Shown here: positions 44,942 through 53,792 of the stretch, piece after piece
Position numbering within the stretch: position 1 is the stretch's first letter
Layout: each line of letters opens with the position of its first letter
From: CALHKP01 sp963558075
GTDB taxonomy: Bacteria > Bacillota > Clostridia > Peptostreptococcales > Anaerovoracaceae
Length of the DNA: 57,071 nucleotides
Assembly (NCBI GenBank): GCA_963558075.1
Contig: CAUWFN010000013.1
Coordinates: 1 to 57,071, forward strand
Direction: 5' to 3'
The notes under the pieces: generated by a model
The model's input: the letters and a program-made list of their open reading frames with translations, nothing else
Database searches by the model: none
What the model was told of the DNA's origin: nothing
Program-made: the position numbers and the translations under genes

Positions 44942-45937
44942 TTATTTTTTCAGCCAGCTCATCATATTTCTCAGCTCTTTACCAACTGCACATAGAGGAT
45001 GTGCTGCTTCCTTTGCTCTTGTAGTTAGGAATCTTGCTTTACCGCCTGCATTGAATTCCTGAATGAACTCGCTTGCAAATGTTCCATCCTGAATTTCTTC
45101 AAGAACCTTTTTCATTTCTTTTCTTGTATCTTCTGTGATGATTCTCTTACCTGTTCTGTAATCGCCGTATTCAGCAGTATTTGAAATTGAATATCTCATC
45201 TTATCAAAGCCGCCTTCATTGATAAGGTCAACGATCAGTTTCATTTCATGGATACATTCAAAATATGCCATTTCAGGCTCGTATCCTGCTTCAACAAGAG
45301 TATCAAAGCCTGCCTTCATCAGCTCGCATACGCCGCCGCATAAAACTGCCTGTTCACCAAACAGGTCTGTTTCTGTTTCTTCTTTGAATGTTGTTTCTAG
45401 GATTCCAGCTCTTCCTGCACCGATTCCTGATGCATATGCAAGAGCATAATCCTTCGCCATTCCTGAAGCATCCTGATATACTGCAATAAGTGAAGGAACA
45501 CCCTTTCCTTCTACATACTGACTTCTAACTGTATGTCCAGGTCCTTTAGGAGCTACCATGATTACGTCTATATCCTTCTGAGGGATAATCTGCTGGAAAT
45601 GAATGTTGAATCCGTGAGCAAACATAAGAACATTTCCAGCCTTCATATGCTGAGCAACCTGTTCTCTATAAATTTTTGCCTGAAGCTCATCTGGTGTAAG
45701 CATCATAACGATGTCACCCATCTCTGCAGCTTCTTCTATGCCTACAACCTTGATTCCTGCAGCTTCAGCTTTTGCAGCATGTGCAGAGCCAGGTCTAAGA
45801 CCTACAACAACATCAACTCCGCTTTCCTTTAGGTTCATTGCATGTGCATGACCCTGGCTACCAAAACCTAAAATTGCAACTGTCTTTCCTTTTAGCATTT
45901 CCATGTTACAGTTTTCATCATAGTATTTCTTTATCAT
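44942..45937 (-). CDS. ilvC: Ketol-acid reductoisomerase
   Basis: 331 aa, class I (short) KARI. Isomerises and reduces acetohydroxy acids. The Rossmann motif AILGFGSQGHAHAMNL is near 20-35, followed by the cofactor-choice loop GLRPGSA. The C-terminal knotted domain has the metal ligands in DLFGEQAVLCGG and the FECIHEMKLIVDL segment. It lies 25 bp after ilvN. Confidence 0.97.
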   Translation of the reverse strand: MIKKYYDENCNMEMLKGKTVAILGFGSQGHAHAMNLKESGVDVVVGLRPGSAHAAKAEAAGIKVVGIEEAAEMGDIVMMLTPDELQAKIYREQVAQHMKAGNVLMFAHGFNIHFQQIIPQKDIDVIMVAPKGPGHTVRSQYVEGKGVPSLIAVYQDASGMAKDYALAYASGIGAGRAGILETTFKEETETDLFGEQAVLCGGVCELMKAGFDTLVEAGYEPEMAYFECIHEMKLIVDLINEGGFDKMRYSISNTAEYGDYRTGKRIITEDTRKEMKKVLEEIQDGTFASEFIQEFNAGGKARFLTTRAKEAAHPLCAVGKELRNMMSWLKK

Positions 45938-45962
45938 CTTTTTAATCTCCTTTTATATAAAT

Positions 45963-46460
45963 CTATCTTTTTGCATCTACTTCTATTCCGGTTATTCCTG
46001 TTCTGCTTACACCTACGATATCAAACGGCTCCATTACATCGATAAATCCGTTTAGCTTTTCCGGTGTTCCTGTAAGCTCGATAACCATACTGTCAAGAGA
46101 AAGATCAACAATCTTTCCGCGATATATATCGACAATTTCTTTAATCGCAGTTCTCTGTGCCCCTGCTGCATTTACCTTCATTAGAAGAAGTTCTCTGTAG
46201 AGGCTGTTTTCTCTATTTAGAATGAATATTTCTACAACATCCTCTAATTTTTCTGTCTGAGTTATAATCTGCTGAATCGACTGCTCCTTCGCACTAAACA
46301 CGATAGTGATTCTTGAAAGATTCTCATCATTTGTTGTGGAAACTGTAAGTGAGTCCACATTGAATCCTCTTCTTCCAAATAAGCTTATTACTCTTGTCAG
46401 AACGTTTGCTCTGTTATATACCAGAATACTGACTATTTCTTTTTTAACTTTTTTATACAT
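45963..46460 (-). CDS. ilvN: Acetolactate synthase small (regulatory) subunit
   Basis: About 165 aa from the ATG at 46460 (AAGGGG 7 nt upstream; the GTG at 46466 is weaker). An N-terminal ACT domain (VLTRVISLFGRRGFNVDSLTV) should bind valine for feedback inhibition. A C-terminal ALS_ss domain follows (KVNAAGAQRTAIKEIVDIYR). It activates IlvB. It lies 5-11 bp after ilvB. Confidence 0.94.
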   Translation of the reverse strand: MYKKVKKEIVSILVYNRANVLTRVISLFGRRGFNVDSLTVSTTNDENLSRITIVFSAKEQSIQQIITQTEKLEDVVEIFILNRENSLYRELLLMKVNAAGAQRTAIKEIVDIYRGKIVDLSLDSMVIELTGTPEKLNGFIDVMEPFDIVGVSRTGITGIEVDAKR

Positions 46461-46471
46461 AGTCACACCCC

Positions 46472-48133
46472 TTAATCAACCATTATGCTATCAACAGTTC
46501 CGCCTCCCGGAATCATCGGAAGAACGCGCTCATCGCGAGAAATCATGCACTCAATCCATACAGGTCCATCACATTCGAGAGCCTTTGACATTGCTTCTTT
46601 AAACTCCTCTGGAGTTTCTGCTCTGAAGCCCTTAAGACCAAAGCCTTCAGCAAGCTTTACATAATCAGTCTGACGCTCTAGAACTGTGTTTGAATATCTT
46701 CCTTCGTAGAAAATAGTCTGCCACTGATAAACCATTCCCAGAACTGAGTTATTCATTATAACTGTTATAACAGGGAGATTTCTGCTTACTGTTGTGCAAG
46801 CTTCGTTAAGGTTCATGTGGAATGATCCATCACCTGTTATATGTATTACTCTGTTTTCTGGACAGCCGACTTTTGCCCCTATAGCAGCTCCATATCCGAA
46901 ACCCATAGTTCCAAGGCCACCGCTTGTGATGAACTTCTTGGCTTTCTGGTGCTTCAAGTACTGAGCAGCCCACATCTGATGCTGTCCTACGTCTGTAACA
47001 AAGATTGTATCCTCATCTGTCATATCGCATATTGTTGACATAACATCTGAAGGGTGAAGTTTACAGTCAGGAGTTCTTACGATTCTCTCCTTTGATTTCC
47101 ATCCGAGCACTCGCTCATGCCACTGTGGTCTTTTCTTTTCCTCTATATAAGGAAGTGCTCTTGTGAGAAATTCGTTTACATCCCCTATACAAGCCTTGTC
47201 GACTGTAACATTTTTGTTTATTTCGCTTCTATCTAAATCTATCTGAAGAATCTTTGCATGTCTTGCAAATTTTTCTGTATTAAGTGCAACTCGATCGCTA
47301 AAGCGTGCTCCCAGTGCAATTACAAGGTCTGACTGGTCAATTGCTCTGTTTGCAGCTACACTACCATGCATTCCTATAAGACCGAGATTGTGCTCGTTAT
47401 CACAACCTATAATTCCGGCAGCCAAAAGTGTATGTACTACAGGAATATCAGCCTTTTCTGTAAGCTCTCTTAGCTTTTCACATGCGTTTGAAGCTACAAC
47501 TCCTCCTCCTGCATAAATAACAGGCTTCTCAGCGTTGTTAATCATCTTAATCGCTGCCAATATATCTTCACGAGCCATTATAGGTTTATCCTTCAGCGGA
47601 AGAGGTTCCCTTGCTGTGAACTCTGTAACCTGTGCCGAAACATCTTTTGTAATGTCTACAAGTACAGGCCCTTTACGCTGACTGTTTGCAATCCTAAAAG
47701 CATTTCTAAGAGAATCGGCTAAGTCCTCGATTCTGTTAACAAAGAAAGTGTGCTTTGTTATAGGCATTGCCACACCTGTAATGCAAATCTCCTGAAAAGC
47801 GTCCCTTCCTATCATGTCATCTGGTACATTGGATGTAATTGCAACCATCGGAATACTGTCCATAAACGCAGTTGCAATACCAGTTACCAGATTTGTCGCA
47901 CCCGGCCCGCTGGTTGCCATTACTACGCCGACTTTGCCGGTAGCGCGAGCATATCCATCTGCTGCGTGTGCTGCCCCCTGCTCATGAGCGGTCAGCACGT
48001 GTGTAATTCGGTCACTATACTTGTATAGCTCATCGTAAATGTTAAGGGCTGCTCCACCTGGGTACCCAAACACTGTGTCGACGCCATGTTCAAGTAATAC
48101 TTCTGCTACTATCTGTGATCCGGTTAATTTCAT
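46472..48133 (-). CDS. ilvB: Acetolactate synthase large (catalytic) subunit
   Basis: About 553 aa from the ATG at 48133; GGA lies 9 nt upstream, and the ATG at 48139 is too close to it. ThDP- and FAD-dependent condensation of pyruvate to acetolactate or acetohydroxybutyrate. The catalytic glutamate is in LTAHEQGAAHAADGYAR. The ThDP motif begins GDGSFHMNLNE and continues to the NNSVLGMV segment. First gene of ilvB-N-C-D-A, behind a strong promoter. Confidence 0.96.
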   Translation of the reverse strand: MKLTGSQIVAEVLLEHGVDTVFGYPGGAALNIYDELYKYSDRITHVLTAHEQGAAHAADGYARATGKVGVVMATSGPGATNLVTGIATAFMDSIPMVAITSNVPDDMIGRDAFQEICITGVAMPITKHTFFVNRIEDLADSLRNAFRIANSQRKGPVLVDITKDVSAQVTEFTAREPLPLKDKPIMAREDILAAIKMINNAEKPVIYAGGGVVASNACEKLRELTEKADIPVVHTLLAAGIIGCDNEHNLGLIGMHGSVAANRAIDQSDLVIALGARFSDRVALNTEKFARHAKILQIDLDRSEINKNVTVDKACIGDVNEFLTRALPYIEEKKRPQWHERVLGWKSKERIVRTPDCKLHPSDVMSTICDMTDEDTIFVTDVGQHQMWAAQYLKHQKAKKFITSGGLGTMGFGYGAAIGAKVGCPENRVIHITGDGSFHMNLNEACTTVSRNLPVITVIMNNSVLGMVYQWQTIFYEGRYSNTVLERQTDYVKLAEGFGLKGFRAETPEEFKEAMSKALECDGPVWIECMISRDERVLPMIPGGGTVDSIMVD

Positions 48134-48191
48134 GTGCATCCATCCTTTTCATTATATTTGCAGTGATTAGTATTTCCTTCTGCATAAGTAT

Positions 48192-48219
48192 ATTATATAT
48201 GCGCAAAGACAAATGTCAA
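48192..48219 (-). promoter_or_regulatory. Strong sigma-A promoter of the ilvBNCDA operon
   Basis: Minus strand: perfect -35 TTGACA (48214-48219), 16-bp spacer, perfect -10 TATAAT (48192-48197). The leader is only about 50 nt, so there is no room for a T-box or peptide attenuator. Confidence 0.88.
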
Positions 48220-48234
48220 CATATTTTTTGTTGA
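48216..48234. promoter_or_regulatory. Inverted repeat overlapping the ilvB -35 box
   Basis: TCAACA (48216-48221) and TGTTGA (48229-48234) form a 6-bp inverted repeat with a 7-nt A/T spacer. One arm covers the -35 hexamer. This is operator geometry, but I cannot name the regulator. Confidence 0.4.
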
Positions 48235-48323
48235 TTACACACAATAATTTTGGATATTTTTTTAGTTTTTTCATAAATTATTTTTCATTAACATTTATTA
48301 ATATTATTTAAGATTTATAACTA

Positions 48324-48351
48324 TTGATTTTTTTATATGCTCTGATATCAT
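48324..48351 (+). promoter_or_regulatory. Predicted promoter of the surface-acylation cassette
   Basis: Plus strand: -35 TTGATT (48324-48329), 16-bp spacer, -10 TATCAT (48346-48351) with TG one base upstream. The preceding 80 bp are extremely A/T-rich and could act as an UP element. It is divergent from the ilvB promoter. Confidence 0.55.
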
Positions 48352-48389
48352 TGATTAAGCAATCACTAAATTAAAGGGGACATAAGTAA

Positions 48390-49154
48390 ATGAAACAGTA
48401 TCAGAACAAAAAAATTATCATCGCGATACTTGTTATTCTTGTCTTTCTTACTATATTTGTTTTTAATATAATCAGGCAGAACAAAGACGACAAAGAAAGC
48501 CAGAAAGCAATTTCGCAAAACATCGAAAAGGTGGCCGAATTTTATCAGGCTCAGATTCCCGAAATCGAATCAAAAATCGATGCACTAGAATCAGGCTCAG
48601 GCGAACCTGTAAGTACAGGCCCTAACTACCGCAAAATATTTGAAAACTGCGCAATTATAGGAGACTCCATCACAGAGGGGCTTTCCGCATATCAGATTCT
48701 CGGAGAAGAGCAGGTATTTACAACAATAGGCGCATCAGTAATGCATAACGGCGAGCTGTTTACGCAAGCGGCAGGCGCTTATCCAAAAAATGCATTTTTC
48801 TCATTTGGCATGAACGACATGGGAATCTGCAGCGGTGATGTTGACATGTTTATAGATGAATATACCAAAAAATTAAAGGCCTTTAGGAAGGCATCACCAA
48901 AGTCAAAAATCTACGTAAGCTCAATTTCAACTCCGTCTGAAGAGGCTATAAAAAGTAATGAAATATACGGAAAATATACAGAGTTTAACTCTGCTATCAA
49001 AAAAATGTGTAAAGACGAAAATTTCATATATATAGATAACACATCTATACTAAAATCAAACCCTGACCTTTATGGAGGAGACGGAATCCATGTGGATCCT
49101 GCATACTACCCTGTATGGCTTGACCTTATGGCAGAAAAGGCAGGTCTAAAGTAA
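48390..49154 (+). CDS. Membrane-anchored SGNH/GDSL-type hydrolase
   Basis: 254 aa. An N-terminal membrane anchor (about 8-28) is followed by a short coiled linker (35-68) and an extracellular SGNH esterase domain. Its blocks are GDSITEG with the nucleophile S93, the block III motif GMND at 140-143, and the catalytic pair D231/H234 in GDGIHVD. The fold includes lipases, deacetylases and, in DltD/AlgJ/AlgX relatives, acyltransferases. As the first gene of a cassette with an MBOAT it may acylate or deacylate a surface polymer. AAAGGGG precedes the ATG. Substrate unknown. Confidence 0.87.
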   Translation: MKQYQNKKIIIAILVILVFLTIFVFNIIRQNKDDKESQKAISQNIEKVAEFYQAQIPEIESKIDALESGSGEPVSTGPNYRKIFENCAIIGDSITEGLSAYQILGEEQVFTTIGASVMHNGELFTQAAGAYPKNAFFSFGMNDMGICSGDVDMFIDEYTKKLKAFRKASPKSKIYVSSISTPSEEAIKSNEIYGKYTEFNSAIKKMCKDENFIYIDNTSILKSNPDLYGGDGIHVDPAYYPVWLDLMAEKAGLK

Positions 49155-49613
49155 ATGCTAAAGAAAATATTTTACACATTAATAATAGTTATATTTATAG
49201 CATCTGTATATTCTGGTCAAAGCGCAAAAGACATAAGCCTGCCGGATTTAGAAAGCCAGTTTGCAGAACAGACAGATTTAAACTCAATGAAAAAATGCAC
49301 AGACAAAGAACTTCTTAAATTCATAGGACTTGACCACAGCACCTGCAGCGAGTACTTATACTACAAAGGTACAGATGCCCTAAGCGTTAGCGAACTTCTT
49401 GTCGCTGAGATTTCCTCAAAATCAAATCTCCAGGCTGCAAGAGACTTAGTTGACAGCCGTATAAGCTCACAGATTAAGACCTTTGATAGCTATGGTCCAT
49501 CTCAGGTTGCAATGCTGAAAAACGCGTTAATTATTCAGAAAGGCCAGTATATCTTCTACTATGTAGGAGAAAACGGCTCAAAGTTTGAGGAGGTGTTCAG
49601 AAATGCTATTTAG
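49155..49613 (+). CDS. DUF4358 domain protein, exported
   Basis: 152 aa. An N-terminal signal peptide (about 1-24, cleavage likely after SGQSA) has no lipobox cysteine. The rest is a small globular domain with DLNSMKKCTDKEL, YYKGTDALSVSELLVAEI and a regularly spaced basic helix, resembling DUF4358 proteins. The ATG directly follows the SGNH stop. No activity is known for this family. Its constant company with MBOAT and DHHW proteins in Clostridia, as I recall, suggests an accessory part of the same machine. Confidence 0.75.
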   Translation: MLKKIFYTLIIVIFIASVYSGQSAKDISLPDLESQFAEQTDLNSMKKCTDKELLKFIGLDHSTCSEYLYYKGTDALSVSELLVAEISSKSNLQAARDLVDSRISSQIKTFDSYGPSQVAMLKNALIIQKGQYIFYYVGENGSKFEEVFRNAI

Positions 49614-50988
49614 CAGCATCTTCTTCCTTTTTTACTTTTTGCCAGCTGTACTATTTATCTATACTTTCTCACCAGAGAAAATCAAAAACTATGTGCTTTT
49701 AATTGCCAGCCTTGTTTTCTACAGCTGGGGAGAGCCGGTTTACGTTTTCCTGATGATAATCAGCGCCTTTTTCAACTATTCAATGGCAAAAGATATATCT
49801 GAAAAACCAAGAAGCGCAAAATCCACTCTGATTTTTACAGTTATAGTGAACCTGCTGATCTTGGGATTTTTCAAATACTACGGATTCCTCATCGAAACCG
49901 TAAACTCATTATTTAACCTAGACATCGCATATACTGCCCTGCCACTTCCAATTGGAATATCATTTTATACATTCCAGGCCCTATCATATGTCATAGATGT
50001 CTATAGAGGTGATGCAAAGGCACAAAAGAATCCGTTCAGATTCGCTCTTTACCTTTCACTGTTTCCTCAGCTCATAGCCGGACCTATCGTCAAGTACAAG
50101 GACGTTTCTCTGCAGCTCGAAAACAGAAGCAGCAATGCTTTTACAATTGGAAAAGGTGCCGAAAGATTCATTATAGGTCTCGGAAAAAAAGTAATTCTTG
50201 CAAACAGCTTTGGTGCTCTACACGCAGAAATACTTGCTCTAGATGCAGCAAATAGCTCAGTCCTTTCCATGTGGATTTGTGCTTTAGCATTCACACTGCA
50301 GATTTACTTTGATTTTAGCGGATACTCTGACATGGCCATTGGCCTTGGCAGGATGTTCGGATTTAAATTCATGGAAAACTTCAACTATCCATACATCTCC
50401 AAGTCTGTAACAGAGTTTTGGAGACGCTGGCATATATCCCTAAGCACATGGTTTAGAGAATATCTTTACATTCCTCTAGGAGGAAATAGAGTAAAACCTG
50501 TTCGCCATATAATCAATCTTCTGATTGTATGGTCACTCACAGGACTGTGGCATGGCGCAAGCTGGAACTTTGTTGCATGGGGACTTTACTACGGAATTCT
50601 TCTGATACTAGAAAAATATATATTCAAAGAAAGACTACAAAAAATGCCGGTATGGCTTCAGCATGCATATACACTTCTGATTGTCGTAATCGGATGGGTT
50701 TTCTTCAGTGCAGAAAACCTCACAATGGCCTTTGATCAGCTCGGCAAAATGTTCTGCTTTGGTGGACTTAGCATTGCAAACAGTCAGTTTCTGTATCTTC
50801 TCAGAAACAACATCATTCTTATCATAGCAGGAATTATACTTGCAGGACCAAAGCCTTACGAAGTATTCAAAGATATATCAAAAAAATACAGTGGTGTTGC
50901 CATCGCAGCAATGCTTTTGATATTCCTTATTTCTGTAGCATATCTGATATTCAGTAGCTACAATCCGTTTTTATATTTCAGATTCTAA
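49603..50988 (+). CDS. MBOAT family O-acyltransferase (AlgI/DltB-like)
   Basis: About 461 aa from the ATG at 49603, which has AGGAGG 9 nt upstream inside the previous gene; the ATG at 49585 has none. It is a polytopic membrane enzyme with about ten hydrophobic segments. The conserved block FWRRWHISLSTWFREYLYIPLGG and the catalytic histidine in LTGLWHGASWNF are intact. MBOATs pass acyl groups from a cytoplasmic donor across the membrane to extracellular polymers (alginate, peptidoglycan, teichoic acid). No dltA/dltC or polymer synthase is present here, so the acceptor is unknown. Confidence 0.93.
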   Translation: MLFSSIFFLFYFLPAVLFIYTFSPEKIKNYVLLIASLVFYSWGEPVYVFLMIISAFFNYSMAKDISEKPRSAKSTLIFTVIVNLLILGFFKYYGFLIETVNSLFNLDIAYTALPLPIGISFYTFQALSYVIDVYRGDAKAQKNPFRFALYLSLFPQLIAGPIVKYKDVSLQLENRSSNAFTIGKGAERFIIGLGKKVILANSFGALHAEILALDAANSSVLSMWICALAFTLQIYFDFSGYSDMAIGLGRMFGFKFMENFNYPYISKSVTEFWRRWHISLSTWFREYLYIPLGGNRVKPVRHIINLLIVWSLTGLWHGASWNFVAWGLYYGILLILEKYIFKERLQKMPVWLQHAYTLLIVVIGWVFFSAENLTMAFDQLGKMFCFGGLSIANSQFLYLLRNNIILIIAGIILAGPKPYEVFKDISKKYSGVAIAAMLLIFLISVAYLIFSSYNPFLYFRF

Positions 50989-51003
50989 AAGAAAGGAGAG
51001 ATT

Positions 51004-52146
51004 ATGAACAAAAAAAGTACTATCATTTTCGGTATAATGTTTTCTGTAATCCTGCTTTCGGGTCTGATTATAAACATAGCAAAGCCGGACAAAAGTTTTT
51101 CCAGCGAAGAAAACAGAATGCTCCAGAAAATGCCTCAGTTTACACTCTCATCATATAAAGAAGGACGTTTCGAGAAAAAAATGGACAGCTATGCAAATGA
51201 CCAGTTTCCGTTTAGAAACGGGCTAATCAAAGTCAAGACTGCCTTTGATCGTACTCTCGGAAAAACTGAATCAAACAATGTCTTCCTTTGTAGCGACAAT
51301 TACCTAATGGAAGATATAACAAAGCCTGATGAGAAAAAAATGAAATCGAATCTCTGTGCTCTCTCTGAGTTCAGAAAAAAGTACCCTGACTTTAATATTT
51401 CATTTCTGCTTGCACCAAACGCAGCAAATATATATAGCGACAAGCTTCCGATTAGAAAAACTATCGTAGACCAAAACAAAGTAATAGATGCCTTTTACAG
51501 CGAAATAGAGAAAAACGGCATAAAGCCTATCGATGTAAGAGAAAGCTTCAGAAACAGCAAAGACACACAGCTCTACTACAGAACTGACCACCACTGGACA
51601 TCTGATGGAGCCTACATCGCATTCAAAGACATCGCAAAATCGATGAAACTTTCAGATACTGTATCATATAGCCCTCTTACTGTAAAAAACGATTTTAGAG
51701 GAACACTGGCCTCCAAAAGTGGCTTTACAAATGGACTTAACGATAGCATAAAAATATATGTTCCTTCCGGAGGAACGCCTTACCAAAACAGCATAATATA
51801 TTACGCAGATTCAAAGGAAAAGGCGACAAACTTCTATCAGCTTGATAACCTGAAAACAAAGGACGCCTATACCGTTTTCGGTGGCGCTAACCACCCGATT
51901 TACACAATCTCAACCCCGGTAAGCCCAGATAGACGCCTTCTTCTGATAAAAGATTCTTATGCTAACAGCGTAATCCCCTTCCTGTCACAGTGCTTCCGTG
52001 AAATAGTAATAGTTGATCCGAGATACTTCTTTGATGATATCAACGAAGTCATCAGCTCAAAAGGAATCACAGATGTGCTATTTCTCTATAACGCAAACAC
52101 ATATGTTACAGATAACTCGCTAGAAATGACCCTAGCACAAAATTAA
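51004..52146 (+). CDS. DHHW protein, AlgJ/AlgX-like SGNH-type transferase
   Basis: 380 aa with an N-terminal membrane segment (about 7-25) and an extracellular domain. The name-giving motif DHHW is at 195-198 in YRTDHHWTSDGAY. A serine in IKDSYANS (S318) could complete an Asp-His-Ser set, as in AlgJ/AlgX. In the alginate and cellulose systems such proteins transfer acetyl groups delivered by the MBOAT. AAAGGAGAG precedes the ATG, 15 bp after the MBOAT stop. The gene is the last of the plus-strand cassette. Confidence 0.85.
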   Translation: MNKKSTIIFGIMFSVILLSGLIINIAKPDKSFSSEENRMLQKMPQFTLSSYKEGRFEKKMDSYANDQFPFRNGLIKVKTAFDRTLGKTESNNVFLCSDNYLMEDITKPDEKKMKSNLCALSEFRKKYPDFNISFLLAPNAANIYSDKLPIRKTIVDQNKVIDAFYSEIEKNGIKPIDVRESFRNSKDTQLYYRTDHHWTSDGAYIAFKDIAKSMKLSDTVSYSPLTVKNDFRGTLASKSGFTNGLNDSIKIYVPSGGTPYQNSIIYYADSKEKATNFYQLDNLKTKDAYTVFGGANHPIYTISTPVSPDRRLLLIKDSYANSVIPFLSQCFREIVIVDPRYFFDDINEVISSKGITDVLFLYNANTYVTDNSLEMTLAQN

Positions 52147-52180
52147 AACCAAAAATCATAAATTTGGATTCAAAAGATAC

Positions 52181-52229
52181 AAAAATACCGCCAAGGTGTG
52201 TCTTATCAGACCTCCCAAGCGGTATTTTT
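52181..52229. terminator. Bidirectional terminator between the DHHW gene and folD
   Basis: An 11-bp stem (AAAAATACCGC at 52181-52191 with GCGGTATTTTT at 52219-52229) gives a T-run on both strands. A 27-nt loop holds a further small AGGT/ACCT pairing. It serves the two convergent transcripts. Confidence 0.87.
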
Positions 52230-52253
52230 ATATTCATATTAGATATTAAAGTT

Positions 52254-53144
52254 TTATATTTCAGATTCTCTTTCAGCATCTACTTTATCTAGATATCTGA
52301 GAGCAGCCTCTAGAAGGTGCTCCATGAGAACTGTATTTGTAACACTGCCAACGCCTCCTGGAACAGGTGTAATACCATGTGCTGCATCAGCTTCTTCGAT
52401 TCCAGCAAAATCAGCGTCTCCTATCATTTTTCCTTCTTCATCAAAGTTTATGCCCACATCTACTACAATCTGCTTTCCTGTAAGCATTTCAGCCGTAACA
52501 GCACTGGCCATTCCCGCAGCCGTAACTATTATATCTGCCTCTCTACAGTAGTTTGCAAGATCCTCTGCAGGTGTTTTGCTATGACAGACTGTAACGCTTG
52601 CGTTATTTCTCATTAGCATAAGTGCAGCAGGTCTTCCAATTACCATACTTCTTCCGATTACAACAGCCTTTTTTCCTGCGATATCTACATCATAATGATT
52701 TAGAATTCTCATAGCACTTTCCGCTGTACATGGAGAAAATGCATAATCATCATGCAAGAAAAAATCACAAAGCGATGCATCTGATATACAGTCAACATCC
52801 TTTTCCTTGCATATAGCATTTCTAACCTTGTCTGCATCCATATGCGCAGGAAGCGGCTGAAGGAGCAGAATTCCATGTATTTTACTATTATTGTTGATGC
52901 TTTCTATTACAAGAACAAGATCATCGTCTTCCATATCCGCAGGACAGATATATTTTTCTACCTGCATTCCGAGAGCCTTTGCTCTTTTTATTGCACCATT
53001 TTCATATGCAACATCCCCTGGGTTATCTCCAACTCTGACAATTGCAAGGGTCGGAACAATATTGTTCTCATATAGCTTTGTGATTCTTCCTGCAATGTCT
53101 TCGGAAATACTATCAGCAACAGGTTTACCTTTTAATTGTATCAT
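52254..53144 (-). CDS. folD: Methylene-tetrahydrofolate dehydrogenase FolD, cyclohydrolase residues substituted
   Basis: 296 aa, normal length. FolD oxidises 5,10-methylene- to 5,10-methenyl-THF and normally also hydrolyses the latter to 10-formyl-THF. The NADP-binding domain is intact (VVIGRSMVIGRPAALML, TPVPGGVGSVTN). In the active site Y47 is kept, but the lysine four residues later (Y-x-x-S-K in the family) is A51. The VQLPLP motif reads LLQPLP, with L95 at the glutamine position. It is therefore probably a dehydrogenase only. It follows fchA by 15 bp, which can supply the cyclohydrolase step. Confidence 0.94.
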   Translation of the reverse strand: MIQLKGKPVADSISEDIAGRITKLYENNIVPTLAIVRVGDNPGDVAYENGAIKRAKALGMQVEKYICPADMEDDDLVLVIESINNNSKIHGILLLQPLPAHMDADKVRNAICKEKDVDCISDASLCDFFLHDDYAFSPCTAESAMRILNHYDVDIAGKKAVVIGRSMVIGRPAALMLMRNNASVTVCHSKTPAEDLANYCREADIIVTAAGMASAVTAEMLTGKQIVVDVGINFDEEGKMIGDADFAGIEEADAAHGITPVPGGVGSVTNTVLMEHLLEAALRYLDKVDAERESEI

Positions 53145-53159
53145 TATCTCATTTCTCCG

Positions 53160-53792
53160 TTATCTAAGTTTAGAAAAGACCATAGCATAAATTTCATCAG
53201 CAAGCATTGTATACTTTCTGAGAAGTTCATCAGCCTCTTCGTTCATCTTTTCTGCAAGCTCTCTATTTTTCATTGATTTTGTGTTTATAAAAACATTAAG
53301 AGCTGCACCCTGAAGTGCACTCTTGCAGATAATAGCGCCGCATCCGGCATCGCTTATAGCCATAACCGAACCCTTTGCAGCATATTCCATAACAATATCG
53401 ATAGCCTCACAGCATTTTCTCATTATTTCGAGAGGAACCTCACAGGCACCTTTAAGGCAAATTTCGAGTTCATTATCTTTTGCTGCCTTTTCTTCTGCTG
53501 TGTCAGACTTCATTCTATAAGCCGCTGCAAGAGGTTCAAAGGCCTCTGCATCCGCACTGATAAGAGAAACAAGCTCTTCCCTTACCTTCTGTGCTCGGAC
53601 CGAAAGATTTTTCATATCATCTTCCACGTCAGCATATTTTTTCTTTCCGAGAGTCAGTGAACCGACCATATTTCCAAGAGCTACTCCAAGAGCTCCAACA
53701 AAAGCACATCCGCCTCCCCCGCCAGGAGCAGGAGAGGAGGATGCTGTTTCAGAAAGAAAATCATTTAAATTCATTTCTTCTATTTTCTTCAT
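53160..53792 (-). CDS. fchA: Methenyl-THF cyclohydrolase / formimino-THF cyclodeaminase
   Basis: 210 aa, FTCD-C-like fold, all-helical. The motif SSPAPGGGGGCAFVGALGVAL near 17-37 is typical and binds the folate. FchA hydrolyses methenyl-THF to 10-formyl-THF, and in purine or histidine degraders also deaminates formimino-THF. It lies between fhs (75-bp gap) and folD. With the FolD substitutions seen here, it is the likely working cyclohydrolase. Confidence 0.92.
   Translation of the reverse strand: MKKIEEMNLNDFLSETASSSPAPGGGGGCAFVGALGVALGNMVGSLTLGKKKYADVEDDMKNLSVRAQKVREELVSLISADAEAFEPLAAAYRMKSDTAEEKAAKDNELEICLKGACEVPLEIMRKCCEAIDIVMEYAAKGSVMAISDAGCGAIICKSALQGAALNVFINTKSMKNRELAEKMNEEADELLRKYTMLADEIYAMVFSKLR

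Noticed and set aside
48140..48389. T-box or leader-peptide attenuator before ilvB
   Set aside because: The promoter lies too close to ilvB and there is no T-box sequence or terminator; the gap holds only two divergent promoters and A/T-rich DNA.
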